Source: Roseovarius sp. 217 (GTDB lineage Bacteria; Pseudomonadota; Alphaproteobacteria; Rhodobacterales; Rhodobacteraceae). From it: a stretch of DNA of 64,000 nt. Location of the stretch: positions 3,203,562-3,267,561 of the forward strand of contig NZ_CH902584.1 of the NCBI RefSeq assembly GCF_000152845.1, in the 5' to 3' direction. Position 1 is the first letter of the stretch. Every line of letters starts with the position of its first letter. Below the pieces are notes generated by a model. That model searched no databases. It was not told the DNA's origin and was given only the letters and a program-made list of their open reading frames with translations. This document shows, in pieces, positions 18,230 through 26,291 of this stretch. A program made the translations under genes and the position numbers.

Positions 18230-19372
18230 ATGAAGAATACCGAGCTGAAACCCGCGACGATTGCGGCACAGGCGGCAGGGGCCACCGACAGTGCGACCGG
18301 AGGCGTGGTGCCGGGGATTTCGCTCTCGACCACCTATGGGCGCGATGCGGACTATGCGCTGCTGCGACCGGACAACATGTATGGGCGCGATCAGAATGAC
18401 ACGGTGCGGCAGGCCGAAGAGGTGATCCGGCAGTTGGAGGCGGCGGCGGCGGCGCTGCTGTTCCCAAGCGGCATGGCAGCGGTCGCGGCGGTGTTTCGCG
18501 CGCTGCCCTCGGGCGCGCGGGTGGTGATGCAGACCGGTATCTACTGGGGCACGCTGAAATGGGTGCGGGCCTATTGCGTACGCCGGGCCATTCTGCTCGA
18601 TGAGATCGACGCGGCGGACCCGGCGGCTCTGGCTGCGGCGTGTCGCTCTTCGGCGGATATGGTCTGGATCGAGACGCCGTCAAATCCCTGGCTCAAGACC
18701 GTGGATATCGCCACGGCGGCGGGGATGTCGCACAAGGCGGGGGCGATTCTGGTGGTTGATGGCACGGCGGCGACGCCGGTTCTGACGCGGGCGCTGGATC
18801 TGGGCGCGGATATTGTGATGCATTCCGGCACCAAGGCGCTCAACGGGCATGCGGACGTTCTGGCAGGTGTGCTGTCCTGCCGCGAGCCGGGCAATGCGAT
18901 GTGGCAGGAGATTGTGACCGACCGGCATGATGCGGGAGCGGTGATGGGGCCGTTCGAGGCGTGGCTCTTGATGCGGGGCATGCGCACGCTGCCGCTGCGG
19001 ATGGAGCGCATGTGCGAGAATGCTCTGGCGGTGGCCGCGTATCTCGAGGGGCATGCGGGCATCGCGGCGGTGTATTACCCGGGGCTTGTCAGCCATGCGG
19101 GTCACGCGATTGCAGCGCGGCAGATGTGTGGTGGCTATGGGTATCTCTTGTCGGCGGTGGTGGCGGGCGGGCGCGAGCGGGCGCTGGAGGTGGCGGGGCG
19201 GTTGCAGCTCTTCCACCGTGCCACGTCGCTGGGCGGAGTCGAGAGCCTTGTCGAGCATCGCCACACCATCGAGCCGCATACCGGCATTCCTGAGGGCCTG
19301 CTGCGATTCTCGGTGGGGATCGAAGATGCGGGGGATCTGATTGCCGATCTGGCGCAGGCGCTGGAGGGCTAG
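18230..19372 (+). CDS. Cys/Met-metabolism PLP enzyme (cystathionine beta-lyase-like)
   Basis: 380 residues. The PLP lysine lies in MHSGTKALNGHADVL, the standard motif of the Cys/Met metabolism family; FPSGMAAVAAVFRAL, IETPSNPWLKTVDI and LGGVESLVEH are further family landmarks. Members include cystathionine beta-lyase and gamma-synthase and related lyases; the short LGGVESL C-terminal segment favours a beta-lyase or related carbon-sulfur lyase. Third gene of the anmK unit, 17 bases after the racemase-like gene with AGGA at the start. Exact substrate undetermined. Confidence 0.88.
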   Translation: MKNTELKPATIAAQAAGATDSATGGVVPGISLSTTYGRDADYALLRPDNMYGRDQNDTVRQAEEVIRQLEAAAAALLFPSGMAAVAAVFRALPSGARVVMQTGIYWGTLKWVRAYCVRRAILLDEIDAADPAALAAACRSSADMVWIETPSNPWLKTVDIATAAGMSHKAGAILVVDGTAATPVLTRALDLGADIVMHSGTKALNGHADVLAGVLSCREPGNAMWQEIVTDRHDAGAVMGPFEAWLLMRGMRTLPLRMERMCENALAVAAYLEGHAGIAAVYYPGLVSHAGHAIAARQMCGGYGYLLSAVVAGGRERALEVAGRLQLFHRATSLGGVESLVEHRHTIEPHTGIPEGLLRFSVGIEDAGDLIADLAQALEG

Positions 19373-19418
19373 GCGCGCGCCGGGTTCTGGCTCACGCCGT
19401 TGCGGCTTGAGACCAAAT

Positions 19419-19766
19419 CTAGCGCCGCAGCCCCGTCCCGATCTCATTCAGAATCGCCTCAAGCGTCGCGTTTGGTCCGGTCATCTCGCCTGCGACGCGC
19501 GCCTTGATTGCGTCGAATCGGACGCGCAGGGCTGCTTTTTCTGCGCCCTGACAGTCGTTCCAAGGCCGCCCCTGCAATCCCATCACCAAGGCATAATAGC
19601 CGATGAAATGCGGCTGTGTGCCAGCGCGCAACAGCGCCTCATAGGCCACATCTGCGCCCATTGCCCGCAGGCTCTCGGCGTCATGGATGCCGGCACGCGC
19701 AAAGCCTGCGTCAGAGGCGGGACCGAGGTTGCGGATAGAGGAAACGGGCAGAGGCATCGGTGGCAT
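19419..19766 (-). CDS. TfoX/Sxy C-terminal domain protein
   Basis: 115 residues. The domain is helix-hairpin-helix-like: SIRNLGPASDAGFARAGIHDAESLRAMGADVAYEALL is the hallmark opening of the TfoX C-terminal domain. The N-terminal TfoX domain is absent, as in many proteobacterial stand-alone versions. In Haemophilus the full protein promotes competence; stand-alone domains have no settled role. The start could be MPPMPLP or the inner MPLPV. It lies directly downstream of the minus-strand tRNA gene and convergent to the PLP enzyme. Confidence 0.85.
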   Translation of the reverse strand: MPPMPLPVSSIRNLGPASDAGFARAGIHDAESLRAMGADVAYEALLRAGTQPHFIGYYALVMGLQGRPWNDCQGAEKAALRVRFDAIKARVAGEMTGPNATLEAILNEIGTGLRR

Positions 19767-19776
19767 TCCGTTAATC

Positions 19777-19853
19777 TGGTAGGCCCGGAGGGACTCGAAC
19801 CCCCAACCAAAGCGTTATGAGCGCTCTGCTCTAACCAATTGAGCTACAGGCCC
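19777..19853 (-). tRNA. tRNA with CAT anticodon (probably Ile2, alternatively elongator Met)
   Basis: 77 nt including encoded CCA. The acceptor pairs GGGCCTG with CGGGCCT with two G-U pairs, followed by TAGCTCAATTGGTTAGAGC for the D arm, anticodon loop CTCATAA, and T arm GGGGG TTCGAGT CCCTC. The anticodon-stem context (GAGCG/CGCTT) resembles bacterial Ile2 tRNAs, whose C34 is changed to lysidine, more than elongator Met; deciding needs covariance scoring. Confidence 0.9.
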
Positions 19854-19904
19854 CACCTGCGGCAGTTGGTAAGCCGGGGCCGGGGCAGGGTCAAGGCTTT
19901 CAGA

Positions 19905-19933
19905 TTGCACGAGGCCTGCCAATCAGCTAACGG
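19905..19933 (+). promoter_or_regulatory. Putative promoter of purM-purN
   Basis: TTGCAC at 19905-19910 and TAACGG at 19928-19933 with a 17-base spacer, ending 29 bases before the purM ATG. By-eye match to a housekeeping promoter; no operator recognised. Confidence 0.45.
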
Positions 19934-19962
19934 GTGGCGCATTCAAGCGATGGGGACAGGCC

Positions 19963-21009
19963 ATGACCGAGCGACAGAACGGGATCACCTATGCCGATGC
20001 GGGCGTAGACATCGACGCGGGCAACGCGTTGGTGGAGCGGATCAAGCCCGCAGCCAAGCGCACGCAACGCTCTGGCGTCATGTCGGGGCTGGGCGGTTTT
20101 GGCGGGCTGTTCGATCTCAAGGCGGCTGGCTTTACCGATCCGGTGCTGGTGGCGGCGACCGATGGTGTGGGCACCAAGCTGCGGATCGCGATTGATACCG
20201 GCCATGTCGAGGGCGTGGGCGTCGATCTGGTGGCGATGTGCGTCAATGACCTGATCTGTCAGGGGGCGGAGCCGCTGTTTTTCCTTGATTATTTTGCCAC
20301 GGGCAAGCTGGAGCTGGATCAGGCGACGCGGATCATCGAAGGGATCGCGCGGGGCTGCGAAGGCTCTGGCTGCGCGCTGATTGGTGGTGAGACGGCGGAA
20401 ATGCCGGGCATGTATCCGGCGGGCGATTTCGATCTGGCGGGCTTTGCCGTGGGCGCGATGGAGCGGGGCACGGAATTGCCTGCCAATGTGGCGGAGGGCG
20501 ATGTGTTGCTGGGTCTCGCCTCGAACGGGGTGCATTCCAACGGCTATTCGCTGGTGCGGCGAATTGTCGAGATGTCGGGGCTGGGGTGGGACGCTGCCTG
20601 TCCCTGGGCCGAGGGCAGTCTGGGCGAGGTGCTCTTGACGCCGACACGGCTCTATGTTCGGCCCATATTGGAGGCGCTCAAGCTGGGTGGCATCCATGGC
20701 CTTGCGCATATCACCGGGGGCGGGCTGACCGAGAACCTGCCGCGGGTTCTGCCCGAGGGGCTGGGGGCCGAGATTGACCTTGGCGCATGGGCGTTGCCGG
20801 GGGTGTTCCGCTGGCTGGCCGAGACCGGCAACATGGCCGAGGCGGAATTGCTCAAGACCTTCAATTCCGGCATCGGCATGATCGCTGTCGTCGCGGCGGA
20901 CGAGGCCGAAGCGGTCATGGCGGCGTTGCAGGCGGCAGGCGAGACGGTCTGTCGGCTGGGGCAGGTGGTGCCGGGCGCGGGCGTGGCATACCGGGGCCAT
21001 CTTTTGTGA
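19963..21009 (+). CDS. purM: Phosphoribosylformylglycinamidine cyclo-ligase (AIR synthetase)
   Basis: 348 residues, family length. Contains the ATP-binding [34 protein letters not shown], the [11 protein letters not shown] loop and [16 protein letters not shown], all characteristic of PurM. It closes the imidazole ring to make AIR in purine synthesis. Its TGA overlaps the GTG start of purN (GTGA), the classic purMN pair, so the two steps are co-expressed. ATG chosen with GGGGACAGG just upstream. Confidence 0.97.
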   Translation: MTERQNGITYADAGVDIDAGNALVERIKPAAKRTQRSGVMSGLGGFGGLFDLKAAGFTDPVLVAATDGVGTKLRIAIDTGHVEGVGVDLVAMCVNDLICQGAEPLFFLDYFATGKLELDQATRIIEGIARGCEGSGCALIGGETAEMPGMYPAGDFDLAGFAVGAMERGTELPANVAEGDVLLGLASNGVHSNGYSLVRRIVEMSGLGWDAACPWAEGSLGEVLLTPTRLYVRPILEALKLGGIHGLAHITGGGLTENLPRVLPEGLGAEIDLGAWALPGVFRWLAETGNMAEAELLKTFNSGIGMIAVVAADEAEAVMAALQAAGETVCRLGQVVPGAGVAYRGHLL

Positions 21010-21599
21010 GCAAGCGGGTCGCGATCTTTCTCTCAGGGGGCGGCTCGAACATGCGGTCGCTGGTGGCGAGCATGACCGGCGACCATCCGGCGCGGCCTGC
21101 GCTGGTGCTGTCGAACCGCAGTGACGCGGGCGGGATTGCCTGGGCCGCAGGGCAGGGGATTGCGACCGAGGTGGTGGATCACCGCCCGCATGGTGGCGAC
21201 CGCGCCGCCTTTGAAGCGGAGATCGAGGCGCGTCTTGCCCCCTATGGCATCGACATCATCTGCCTCGCCGGGTTCATGCGCGTTCTCACAGCCGGGTTCG
21301 TGACCCCTTGGCAGGGGCGGATGATCAATATTCATCCCTCTCTCTTGCCGAACTATCGCGGGCTACACACCCATGCCCGCGCGCTGGAGGCGGGCGAGCA
21401 AGAGGCAGGCTGCACAGTGCATGAGGTCACGGCGGAGCTGGACGAGGGGCCAATTTTGGGACAGGCCCGCGTGCCGGTGCTGGCCGGGGATACGCCTGAC
21501 GCGCTGGCGGCCCGGGTTCTGGCGCAGGAACATATCCTCTACCCGGCGGTGCTGCGCCGGTTTGCCGCCGGAAACCGCACGCCGCTTTATCTGCCCTGA
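21006..21599 (+). CDS. purN: Phosphoribosylglycinamide formyltransferase
   Basis: 197 residues starting at a GTG that overlaps the purM stop; [15 protein letters not shown] is the normal N-terminus, so the non-ATG start is well supported. The catalytic set is intact: [10 protein letters not shown] (His), the folate-binding GFMRVLT, and the Asp in [12 protein letters not shown]. It uses 10-formyl-THF to formylate GAR. Confidence 0.96.
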   Translation: MSKRVAIFLSGGGSNMRSLVASMTGDHPARPALVLSNRSDAGGIAWAAGQGIATEVVDHRPHGGDRAAFEAEIEARLAPYGIDIICLAGFMRVLTAGFVTPWQGRMINIHPSLLPNYRGLHTHARALEAGEQEAGCTVHEVTAELDEGPILGQARVPVLAGDTPDALAARVLAQEHILYPAVLRRFAAGNRTPLYLP

Positions 21600-21705
21600 G
21601 ACCGGTCAGGGGCCTCTGCCAGCATTTGCAATTCGACCAATCTGGTCTATAGCTGGGGTGGGGGACACGACTGGGCATAAACGACAAGAGCAAAGATCAC
21701 CCCTT

Positions 21706-22866
21706 ATGAAAACCATTACCACGACTGAAGACCTGGCGGAATTTTGCGCCATGGCGCGCACGCATTCCTATGTCACCGTTGACACGGAATTCCTGCGCGA
21801 GCGCACCTATTACTCCAAGCTCTGCCTCTTGCAATTGGCGGTGCCGGGCAAGGGCGACGACAGCGCCGTTCTGGTCGATCCGATCGAGGGTGAGGACATG
21901 TCGATGGAGCCGCTTTATGAGCTTTTCCGCGACACGTCGGTGGTCAAGGTGTTTCACGCCGCACGGCAGGATCTCGAGATCTTCTATGTCGATGCCGGGG
22001 TGATTCCCGATCCGATGTTCGATACCCAAGTGGCGGCGATGGTCTGTGGCTTTGGCGAGCAGGTGGGCTATGAGACGCTGGTCAAGCGGATCGCCAAGCA
22101 GACCGTCGACAAAAGCTCGCGCTTTACCGATTGGTCGCGCCGCCCCCTGACCGATGCGCAGAAAACCTATGCCTTGGCTGATGTGACGCATCTGCGCGTG
22201 GTCTATGAATTTCTGGCCAAAAAACTGGCAAGTTCGGGGCGTGACAAATGGGTGGCCGAAGAGCTCAGCGTGCTGACCGATCCCGCCACCTATCGCACCG
22301 ATCCCGCCGAGGCCTGGCTGCGGATCAAGACGCGCAACACCTCGCCCAAATTTCTCGCCATTCTGCGCGAACTGGCCCGGTTCCGCGAGGAGTATGCCCA
22401 GTCGCGCGATGTGCCGCGCAGCCGGGTCTACAAGGATGATGCGCTGGTGGAACTGGCCTCGACCAAGCCGGTGACGCATCAGGATCTGGGGCGGTCACGG
22501 CTGTTGCTGCGTGAGGCCCGCAAGGGCGAGATTGCCGATGGTATTCTGGCGGCGGTCAAGGCAGGGCTGGAATGTCCCGTCGACCAGATGCCGCGTCCCG
22601 AGGTGCTGGACGACCGCGCACAGGTCAACCCGGCGCTGGCCGATCTCTTGCGCGTGCTGCTCAAGGCCAAGAGCGAGAGCTATGGCGTGGCGGCCAAGCT
22701 GATTGCGAGTGCTGCCGATCTCGATGCCATTGCGGCGGGGGCGCGCGAGTTGCCCGCCTTGCGCGGCTGGCGGCTCGATGTGTTCGGGGTCGATGCGCTC
22801 CGGCTCTGCAAGGGCGAGGTGGCTCTGGCGGTCAAGGGGCATGGCGTCGAGACGGTGGATCTCTGA
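21706..22866 (+). CDS. rnd: Ribonuclease D
   Basis: 386 residues. The DEDD-y exonuclease domain (about 1-170) shows Exo I VDTEFLRERTYY, Exo II FHAARQDLEIF and Exo III YALADVTHL with Tyr and Asp. An HRDC domain follows (about 195-280; SPKFLAILRELARFREEYA) and a helical C-terminal extension. It trims 3' ends of tRNA precursors. The gene is 106 bases after purN and probably has its own promoter. A strong hairpin follows its stop. Confidence 0.95.
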   Translation: MKTITTTEDLAEFCAMARTHSYVTVDTEFLRERTYYSKLCLLQLAVPGKGDDSAVLVDPIEGEDMSMEPLYELFRDTSVVKVFHAARQDLEIFYVDAGVIPDPMFDTQVAAMVCGFGEQVGYETLVKRIAKQTVDKSSRFTDWSRRPLTDAQKTYALADVTHLRVVYEFLAKKLASSGRDKWVAEELSVLTDPATYRTDPAEAWLRIKTRNTSPKFLAILRELARFREEYAQSRDVPRSRVYKDDALVELASTKPVTHQDLGRSRLLLREARKGEIADGILAAVKAGLECPVDQMPRPEVLDDRAQVNPALADLLRVLLKAKSESYGVAAKLIASAADLDAIAAGARELPALRGWRLDVFGVDALRLCKGEVALAVKGHGVETVDL

Positions 22867-22883
22867 GCCTCTCTGAGCCGGTA

Positions 22884-22914
22884 AGGCGGGCGGTGCTGCG
22901 GTAAACCGCCGCCT
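22884..22914. terminator. Hairpin between convergent rnd and lipoprotein genes
   Basis: About 10 bp of GC-rich stem (AGGCGG-CGGT pairing with ACCGCCGCCT, one bulged G) in the 52-base gap. No T-run on the plus strand, so it may act as a transcript-end stabiliser for either gene. Confidence 0.5.
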
Positions 22915-22918
22915 GCGT

Positions 22919-23437
22919 TCAGCGTCGGCTGACCTGTTCGTTGCGTGCGCCGATGACCCGGATTACCTCCGAGCGCTGCAGCGTTTGGTTCGACAGAAAG
23001 ACGGCTGCCGTCACGGTGCGGGCGCGCTCTGAGCCCTGCGGCTGATCCTCGAGTTGCAAGGCCATCAGCCGGAACTCCAACACGCCATTCACCGGCTCAT
23101 TCTCGGTCTCCGAGACCAGACGCACGTCAAACGCACCTTGACGCAGGCTGACCCCCTCGACGCGCAGGATGGCACCATCACTGGTGCGCTCGATCACCAA
23201 GCGGGTGACTTGATCCACGGGTGTGCCCTCGTAGACCCTTTCCCGGTTGCGGCGGAAAATCGTGTCCTCGCGCTCGGGGATCAGCGGATTGGTCGAGGCG
23301 GGCACAGCTTCGGTGGGACGGGGGCGCGACTGGCTGCGCCCGAACCAATTGCGTGGGTTGGCGCGCGACTGGCGATAACCGCCACAGCCTGCCAGAGCCG
23401 ACATTGCTACCAATGAAAGAAAGACCCGACGTTGCAT
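22919..23437 (-). CDS. Lipoprotein of unknown function
   Basis: 172 residues. Signal peptide MQRRVFLSLVAMSALAGC with lipobox LAGC (Cys at 18), so it should be lipid-anchored in the envelope. The region after it is Arg/Pro/Ser-rich and flexible (about 20-55), followed by a beta-rich domain (TRLVIERTSDGAILRVEG; FDVRLVSETENEP). No known family recognised, and no operon partners. Its stop is 52 bases from rnd, and its start faces away from sufE. Confidence 0.82.
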   Translation of the reverse strand: MQRRVFLSLVAMSALAGCGGYRQSRANPRNWFGRSQSRPRPTEAVPASTNPLIPEREDTIFRRNRERVYEGTPVDQVTRLVIERTSDGAILRVEGVSLRQGAFDVRLVSETENEPVNGVLEFRLMALQLEDQPQGSERARTVTAAVFLSNQTLQRSEVIRVIGARNEQVSRR

Positions 23438-23563
23438 ACCATCTGCCCCTGTACCCTTTTTCTTTCGACTATCCTATCCCGTCCAGCTTGAAAAGGTGCA
23501 AGCGGGGTCTGGACCTTTTTCCGGACCGGCCCTAGGTCTGAGACAGAGATCAGGGAGAGTGTC

Positions 23564-23974
23564 ATGGCCACCGCCGCCTTTGAAGAGATTGTCGAAGATT
23601 TCGAGTTTCTCGAGGATTGGGAAGACCGCTATCGCTATGTGATTGACCGGGGCCGGGCGATGGCGGCGCTCGACGATGCGCTCAAGGTGCCGGTGACCAA
23701 GGTCGATGGCTGCGCCAGTCAGGTCTGGTTGCATCCCAGGATCGAGGCCGGTCAGTTCAGCTTTGACGGGGATAGCGATGCCATGATCGTGCGCGGCCTC
23801 ATTGCGGTGTTGCGGGCGCTCTACAACGGGTTGCCGGTGGTCGAGGTGGGGCGCGTCGATGCCCCGGCCGAACTGGCACGGCTTGGGCTGGATGAACACC
23901 TCTCGGCGCAGCGCTCGAACGGGGTGCGGGCGATGGTCGAGCGGATCAGGCTGGTCGCGGCAGAGGCGGCCTAA
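23564..23974 (+). CDS. sufE: SufE-family sulfur acceptor
   Basis: 136 residues, the usual length. The key Cys lies in KVDGCASQVWL (about residue 51), where the SufE loop accepts persulfide sulfur from a cysteine desulfurase. DWEDRYRYVIDRG and LIAVLRALYNG are further SufE marks. The rest of the suf operon is not in this window, so here the gene stands alone, which is common in Rhodobacterales. The symbol is based on family; a CsdE-like role is equally possible. Confidence 0.93.
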   Translation: MATAAFEEIVEDFEFLEDWEDRYRYVIDRGRAMAALDDALKVPVTKVDGCASQVWLHPRIEAGQFSFDGDSDAMIVRGLIAVLRALYNGLPVVEVGRVDAPAELARLGLDEHLSAQRSNGVRAMVERIRLVAAEAA

Positions 23975-23979
23975 GAGCG

Positions 23980-24011
23980 TGGGGGCGCTGCCCCCAATAC
24001 CCCGAAGTATT
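23980..24011 (+). repeat. Two-hairpin intergenic element after sufE
   Basis: TGGGGGC-gct-GCCCCCA (23980-23996) runs into AATAC-cccgaa-GTATT (23996-24011). The first hairpin matches in form the one at 46127-46141 (GGGGGC-aga-GCCCCC). Such tri-loop G/C hairpins look like a dispersed intergenic repeat of this lineage that may also end transcription. Confidence 0.5.
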
Positions 24012-24032
24012 TGAAGCAAGATGAATTTAGAA

Positions 24033-24692
24033 TCAGGTTGTTGTAGCCTGTGTCTCAAGTGATGCTTTAAGATCGCCATAGCCAGTGAAACGGTATTCAT
24101 AGGCGAGACCCAACCGCGCAGCGCAGTCTTTTGCCTTGGCGCGCAGGGCGGGATCGTCGGTCTGCGCCTGATAGACCAGCTTGGTGTAATTGCCAAAGAT
24201 CATGTCACGCAACTGCGGGTGCCGGTCGAGACCCATCGGTTTCCAGACGAAAGCATCGAACTGTCGCACGAGGAAATCGGTGAGGTAAAAGGCGCTGATC
24301 TCATCCTCATGGGCGGCGAAGCGGTCCAGACCTTCGTAGAAGGCATAGCAATGCGGGCCTGCCACCATCTCGACACCGAGGTCGGCGCATTTCGCCTGCA
24401 ACTGCCCGCCGGTGCCGCAATCGGCGTAGACCACGAAGATGCGGTCATAGGCATCACGATGCGCCAGCACGGCCTGTTCCACCTCTTCGGTGATCCGGTC
24501 GGGGTAGAGATGCAGCTTGGCCGGCAGGCATTGCAGGTCCATGTGATCCCAGCCATTGGCGCGTTTGAGCGCGAGGATCTCATGCGCCAGCGCCCCGCAC
24601 GCGATCAGCAGGATGCGGCCCTTGCCCTGCGCCTCCAACCCCTGAGAGGTCAACAGGTCAGGATCGGGCAAGGGGGCGGCAGCGTTTGTCAC
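24033..24692 (-). CDS. DUF1638 protein
   Basis: 219 residues from a GTG start (VTNAAAPL); a longer frame to 24809 is rejected as N-terminal noise. Conserved DUF1638 landmarks: LLIACGALAHEILAL, LPAKLHLYPDRI, VYADCGTGGQL and AGPHCYAFYEG, with Cys and His residues that could bind a metal. The family occurs next to corrinoid methyltransferases and is of unknown activity. Here the corrinoid protein gene is about 0.65 kb away, the same strand, so a role in methyl transfer is likely. Confidence 0.88.
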   Translation of the reverse strand: MTNAAAPLPDPDLLTSQGLEAQGKGRILLIACGALAHEILALKRANGWDHMDLQCLPAKLHLYPDRITEEVEQAVLAHRDAYDRIFVVYADCGTGGQLQAKCADLGVEMVAGPHCYAFYEGLDRFAAHEDEISAFYLTDFLVRQFDAFVWKPMGLDRHPQLRDMIFGNYTKLVYQAQTDDPALRAKAKDCAARLGLAYEYRFTGYGDLKASLETQATTT

Positions 24693-24790
24693 AGAGTCTG
24701 ACCTTTTCGTTATCGTGTCGCAATCGCTTTGTCGGCGTAGGGAAACAGGGTAAAAGTACCCGAAACTTAACGCACTCTCACACAGGACAT

Positions 24791-25294
24791 ATGCGTATGA
24801 TCGGATCATCTGCCAAGTCCACTGGACTGCCGGCGCTCAATTTCCAGACCTTGGGTCTCATGTTCATCGCGGGTTTCTTCGCGACAAATGCCTTCGACCT
24901 CTGGGGCCAGGTCATCAGCCCCGGTCTTGGCTTTGCCAACCTCTCGCCGCATGGGCTCGCCAAAAGCCTGCTTGGCAGTCTGGGCCTGCCCAATGGCGAT
25001 TTCGCAGGCTATTTCGTGCATTTCTATCTGGTTGGGCTGATCGGCTATCCGGTGGGCTGGCTGTTTATCTTTGCGCCGCTCTGGAACAGGATTGTCGGGC
25101 CGGGGTCTGGCTGGTTCCTTCCGTCGTTCGTCTATGGCTTTGGTCTGTGGATCTTTGCCATTGGCGGCATCACGGCGATTGCCGGTCTGCCTCTGTTCCT
25201 GAATTTCACCGGCATCGCCTGGGTGGCGCTGGTGGGGCATGTGGTCTACGGGATCGTGATGGTCGCCGTGATGCGGCTCATTCAGCGCGGCTGA
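24791..25294 (+). CDS. Four-helix membrane protein of unknown function
   Basis: 167 residues, starting at 24791 or, with a better spaced AGGA, at the second ATG (24797, MIGSSAKS). About four hydrophobic segments alternate with Gly/Pro-rich loops (LMFIAGFFATNAFDLWG, FVHFYLVGLIGYPVGWLF, FGLWIFAIGGITAIAG, ALVGHVVYGIVMVAVM). No charged catalytic motif. It lies between the DUF1638 and corrinoid protein genes, on the opposite strand. Unknown family; hydrophobicity and codon use look genuine. Confidence 0.7.
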   Translation: MRMIGSSAKSTGLPALNFQTLGLMFIAGFFATNAFDLWGQVISPGLGFANLSPHGLAKSLLGSLGLPNGDFAGYFVHFYLVGLIGYPVGWLFIFAPLWNRIVGPGSGWFLPSFVYGFGLWIFAIGGITAIAGLPLFLNFTGIAWVALVGHVVYGIVMVAVMRLIQRG

Positions 25295-25346
25295 TCCGGC
25301 CCGTCAGCCCTGCGCGCCGAGCGGTCGGCGCGCAGGGATTTCGGGC

Positions 25347-26051
25347 TCAGCCCGCAGCCAGCCGGTTGTGCTTGCGGGACATGAAATCCTTGGCGGTTTC
25401 GACGGCCACGGCGGCATCACGGCAATAGGCATCGGCCCCAATGGCCTTGCCGAATTCCTCGTTGAGCGGCGCGCCGCCCACCAGCACGATATAGTCATCG
25501 CGCTTGCCCTGTTCGACCAGCGTGTCGATCACGACCTTCATATAGGGCATGGTCGTGGTCAGCAGGGCGGACATGCCGAGGATGTCGGGCTGTTCGGTTT
25601 CGAGCGCATCAAGATATTTCTCGACCGCGTTGTTGATCCCGAGATCGACCACCTCAAAGCCCGCACCCTCCATCATCATGCCGACGAGGTTCTTGCCGAT
25701 GTCGTGAATGTCGCCCTTGACGGTGCCGATCACCATCTTGCCGACGCGCGGCGCGCCGGTCTCGGCCAGAAGCGGCTTGAGGATGAACATGCCACCCTTC
25801 ATGGCGTTGGCAGCCAAGAGAACCTCGGGAACAAAGAGGATGCCGTCGCGGAAATCCTTGCCGACGATGGTCATGCCACCCACCAGCGCCTCGGTCAGGA
25901 TGCGGTAGGGGGCCCAGCCGCGCTCGAGCAAGATGTTGACGCTCTCTTCGATCTCTTCTTTCAGACCGTCGTAGAGGTCGTCGAACATCTGTTGGACAAG
26001 CTCTTCGTCGTCCAGCTCGGAGAGGATGATCTCGTCTTCTTGGTCAGACAT
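25347..26051 (-). CDS. Corrinoid (B12-binding) methyl-transfer protein
   Basis: 234 residues. An acidic N-terminal helical cap (about 10-95, like the B12-binding-2 domain of MetH and MtaC/MttC) is followed by the Rossmann-type cobalamin domain: VKGDIHDIGKNLV with the lower-ligand His116 (D-x-H-x-x-G), MSALLTTTMPYMK, and LVGGAPLNEEFGKAIGAD. It carries a methyl group on cobalamin between partner methyltransferases. The homocysteine methyltransferase gene lies 2.7 kb away on the same strand, consistent with a MetH split into separate proteins; a methylamine or betaine pathway is the alternative. Confidence 0.93.
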   Translation of the reverse strand: MSDQEDEIILSELDDEELVQQMFDDLYDGLKEEIEESVNILLERGWAPYRILTEALVGGMTIVGKDFRDGILFVPEVLLAANAMKGGMFILKPLLAETGAPRVGKMVIGTVKGDIHDIGKNLVGMMMEGAGFEVVDLGINNAVEKYLDALETEQPDILGMSALLTTTMPYMKVVIDTLVEQGKRDDYIVLVGGAPLNEEFGKAIGADAYCRDAAVAVETAKDFMSRKHNRLAAG

Positions 26052-26259
26052 TGCGGGAATCCTTGGTTTCTCTGCGCGCGCGCATCGTGGGTTGACTGGG
26101 CGCAGCTTTCGTCAATTTGCGCCTCGGCCACTTTCCGAATTGCGACGCTGCCCGCGCCGCAACCGACCTATAGCCGGAAAACGCGCGGGATGTGACTGAA
26201 TTGTCGGCATGAAGATATTCGAATTTCCGCAACATGGGGACTGTGCGGACAGACTATGC

Positions 26260-26284
26260 GCCCCGACAGGCTGTCCTGCGGGGC
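26260..26284 (-). terminator. Hairpin downstream of the VPLPA-CTERM esterase gene
   Basis: GCCCCG and CGGGGC (26260-26265 and 26279-26284) enclose CAGG/CCTG with a bulged A and a 4-base loop. It lies 8 bases beyond the stop codon of the minus-strand gene. No T-run follows, so rho-independent termination is uncertain. Confidence 0.45.
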
Positions 26285-26291
26285 GGGGTAG

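Noticed and set aside
26052..26291. SAM- or B12-type riboswitch before the corrinoid protein gene, and a similar search at 29752-29913
   Set aside because: I looked for the conserved B12-box and SAM-II or SAM/SAH cores and saw none. A covariance-model search would decide.
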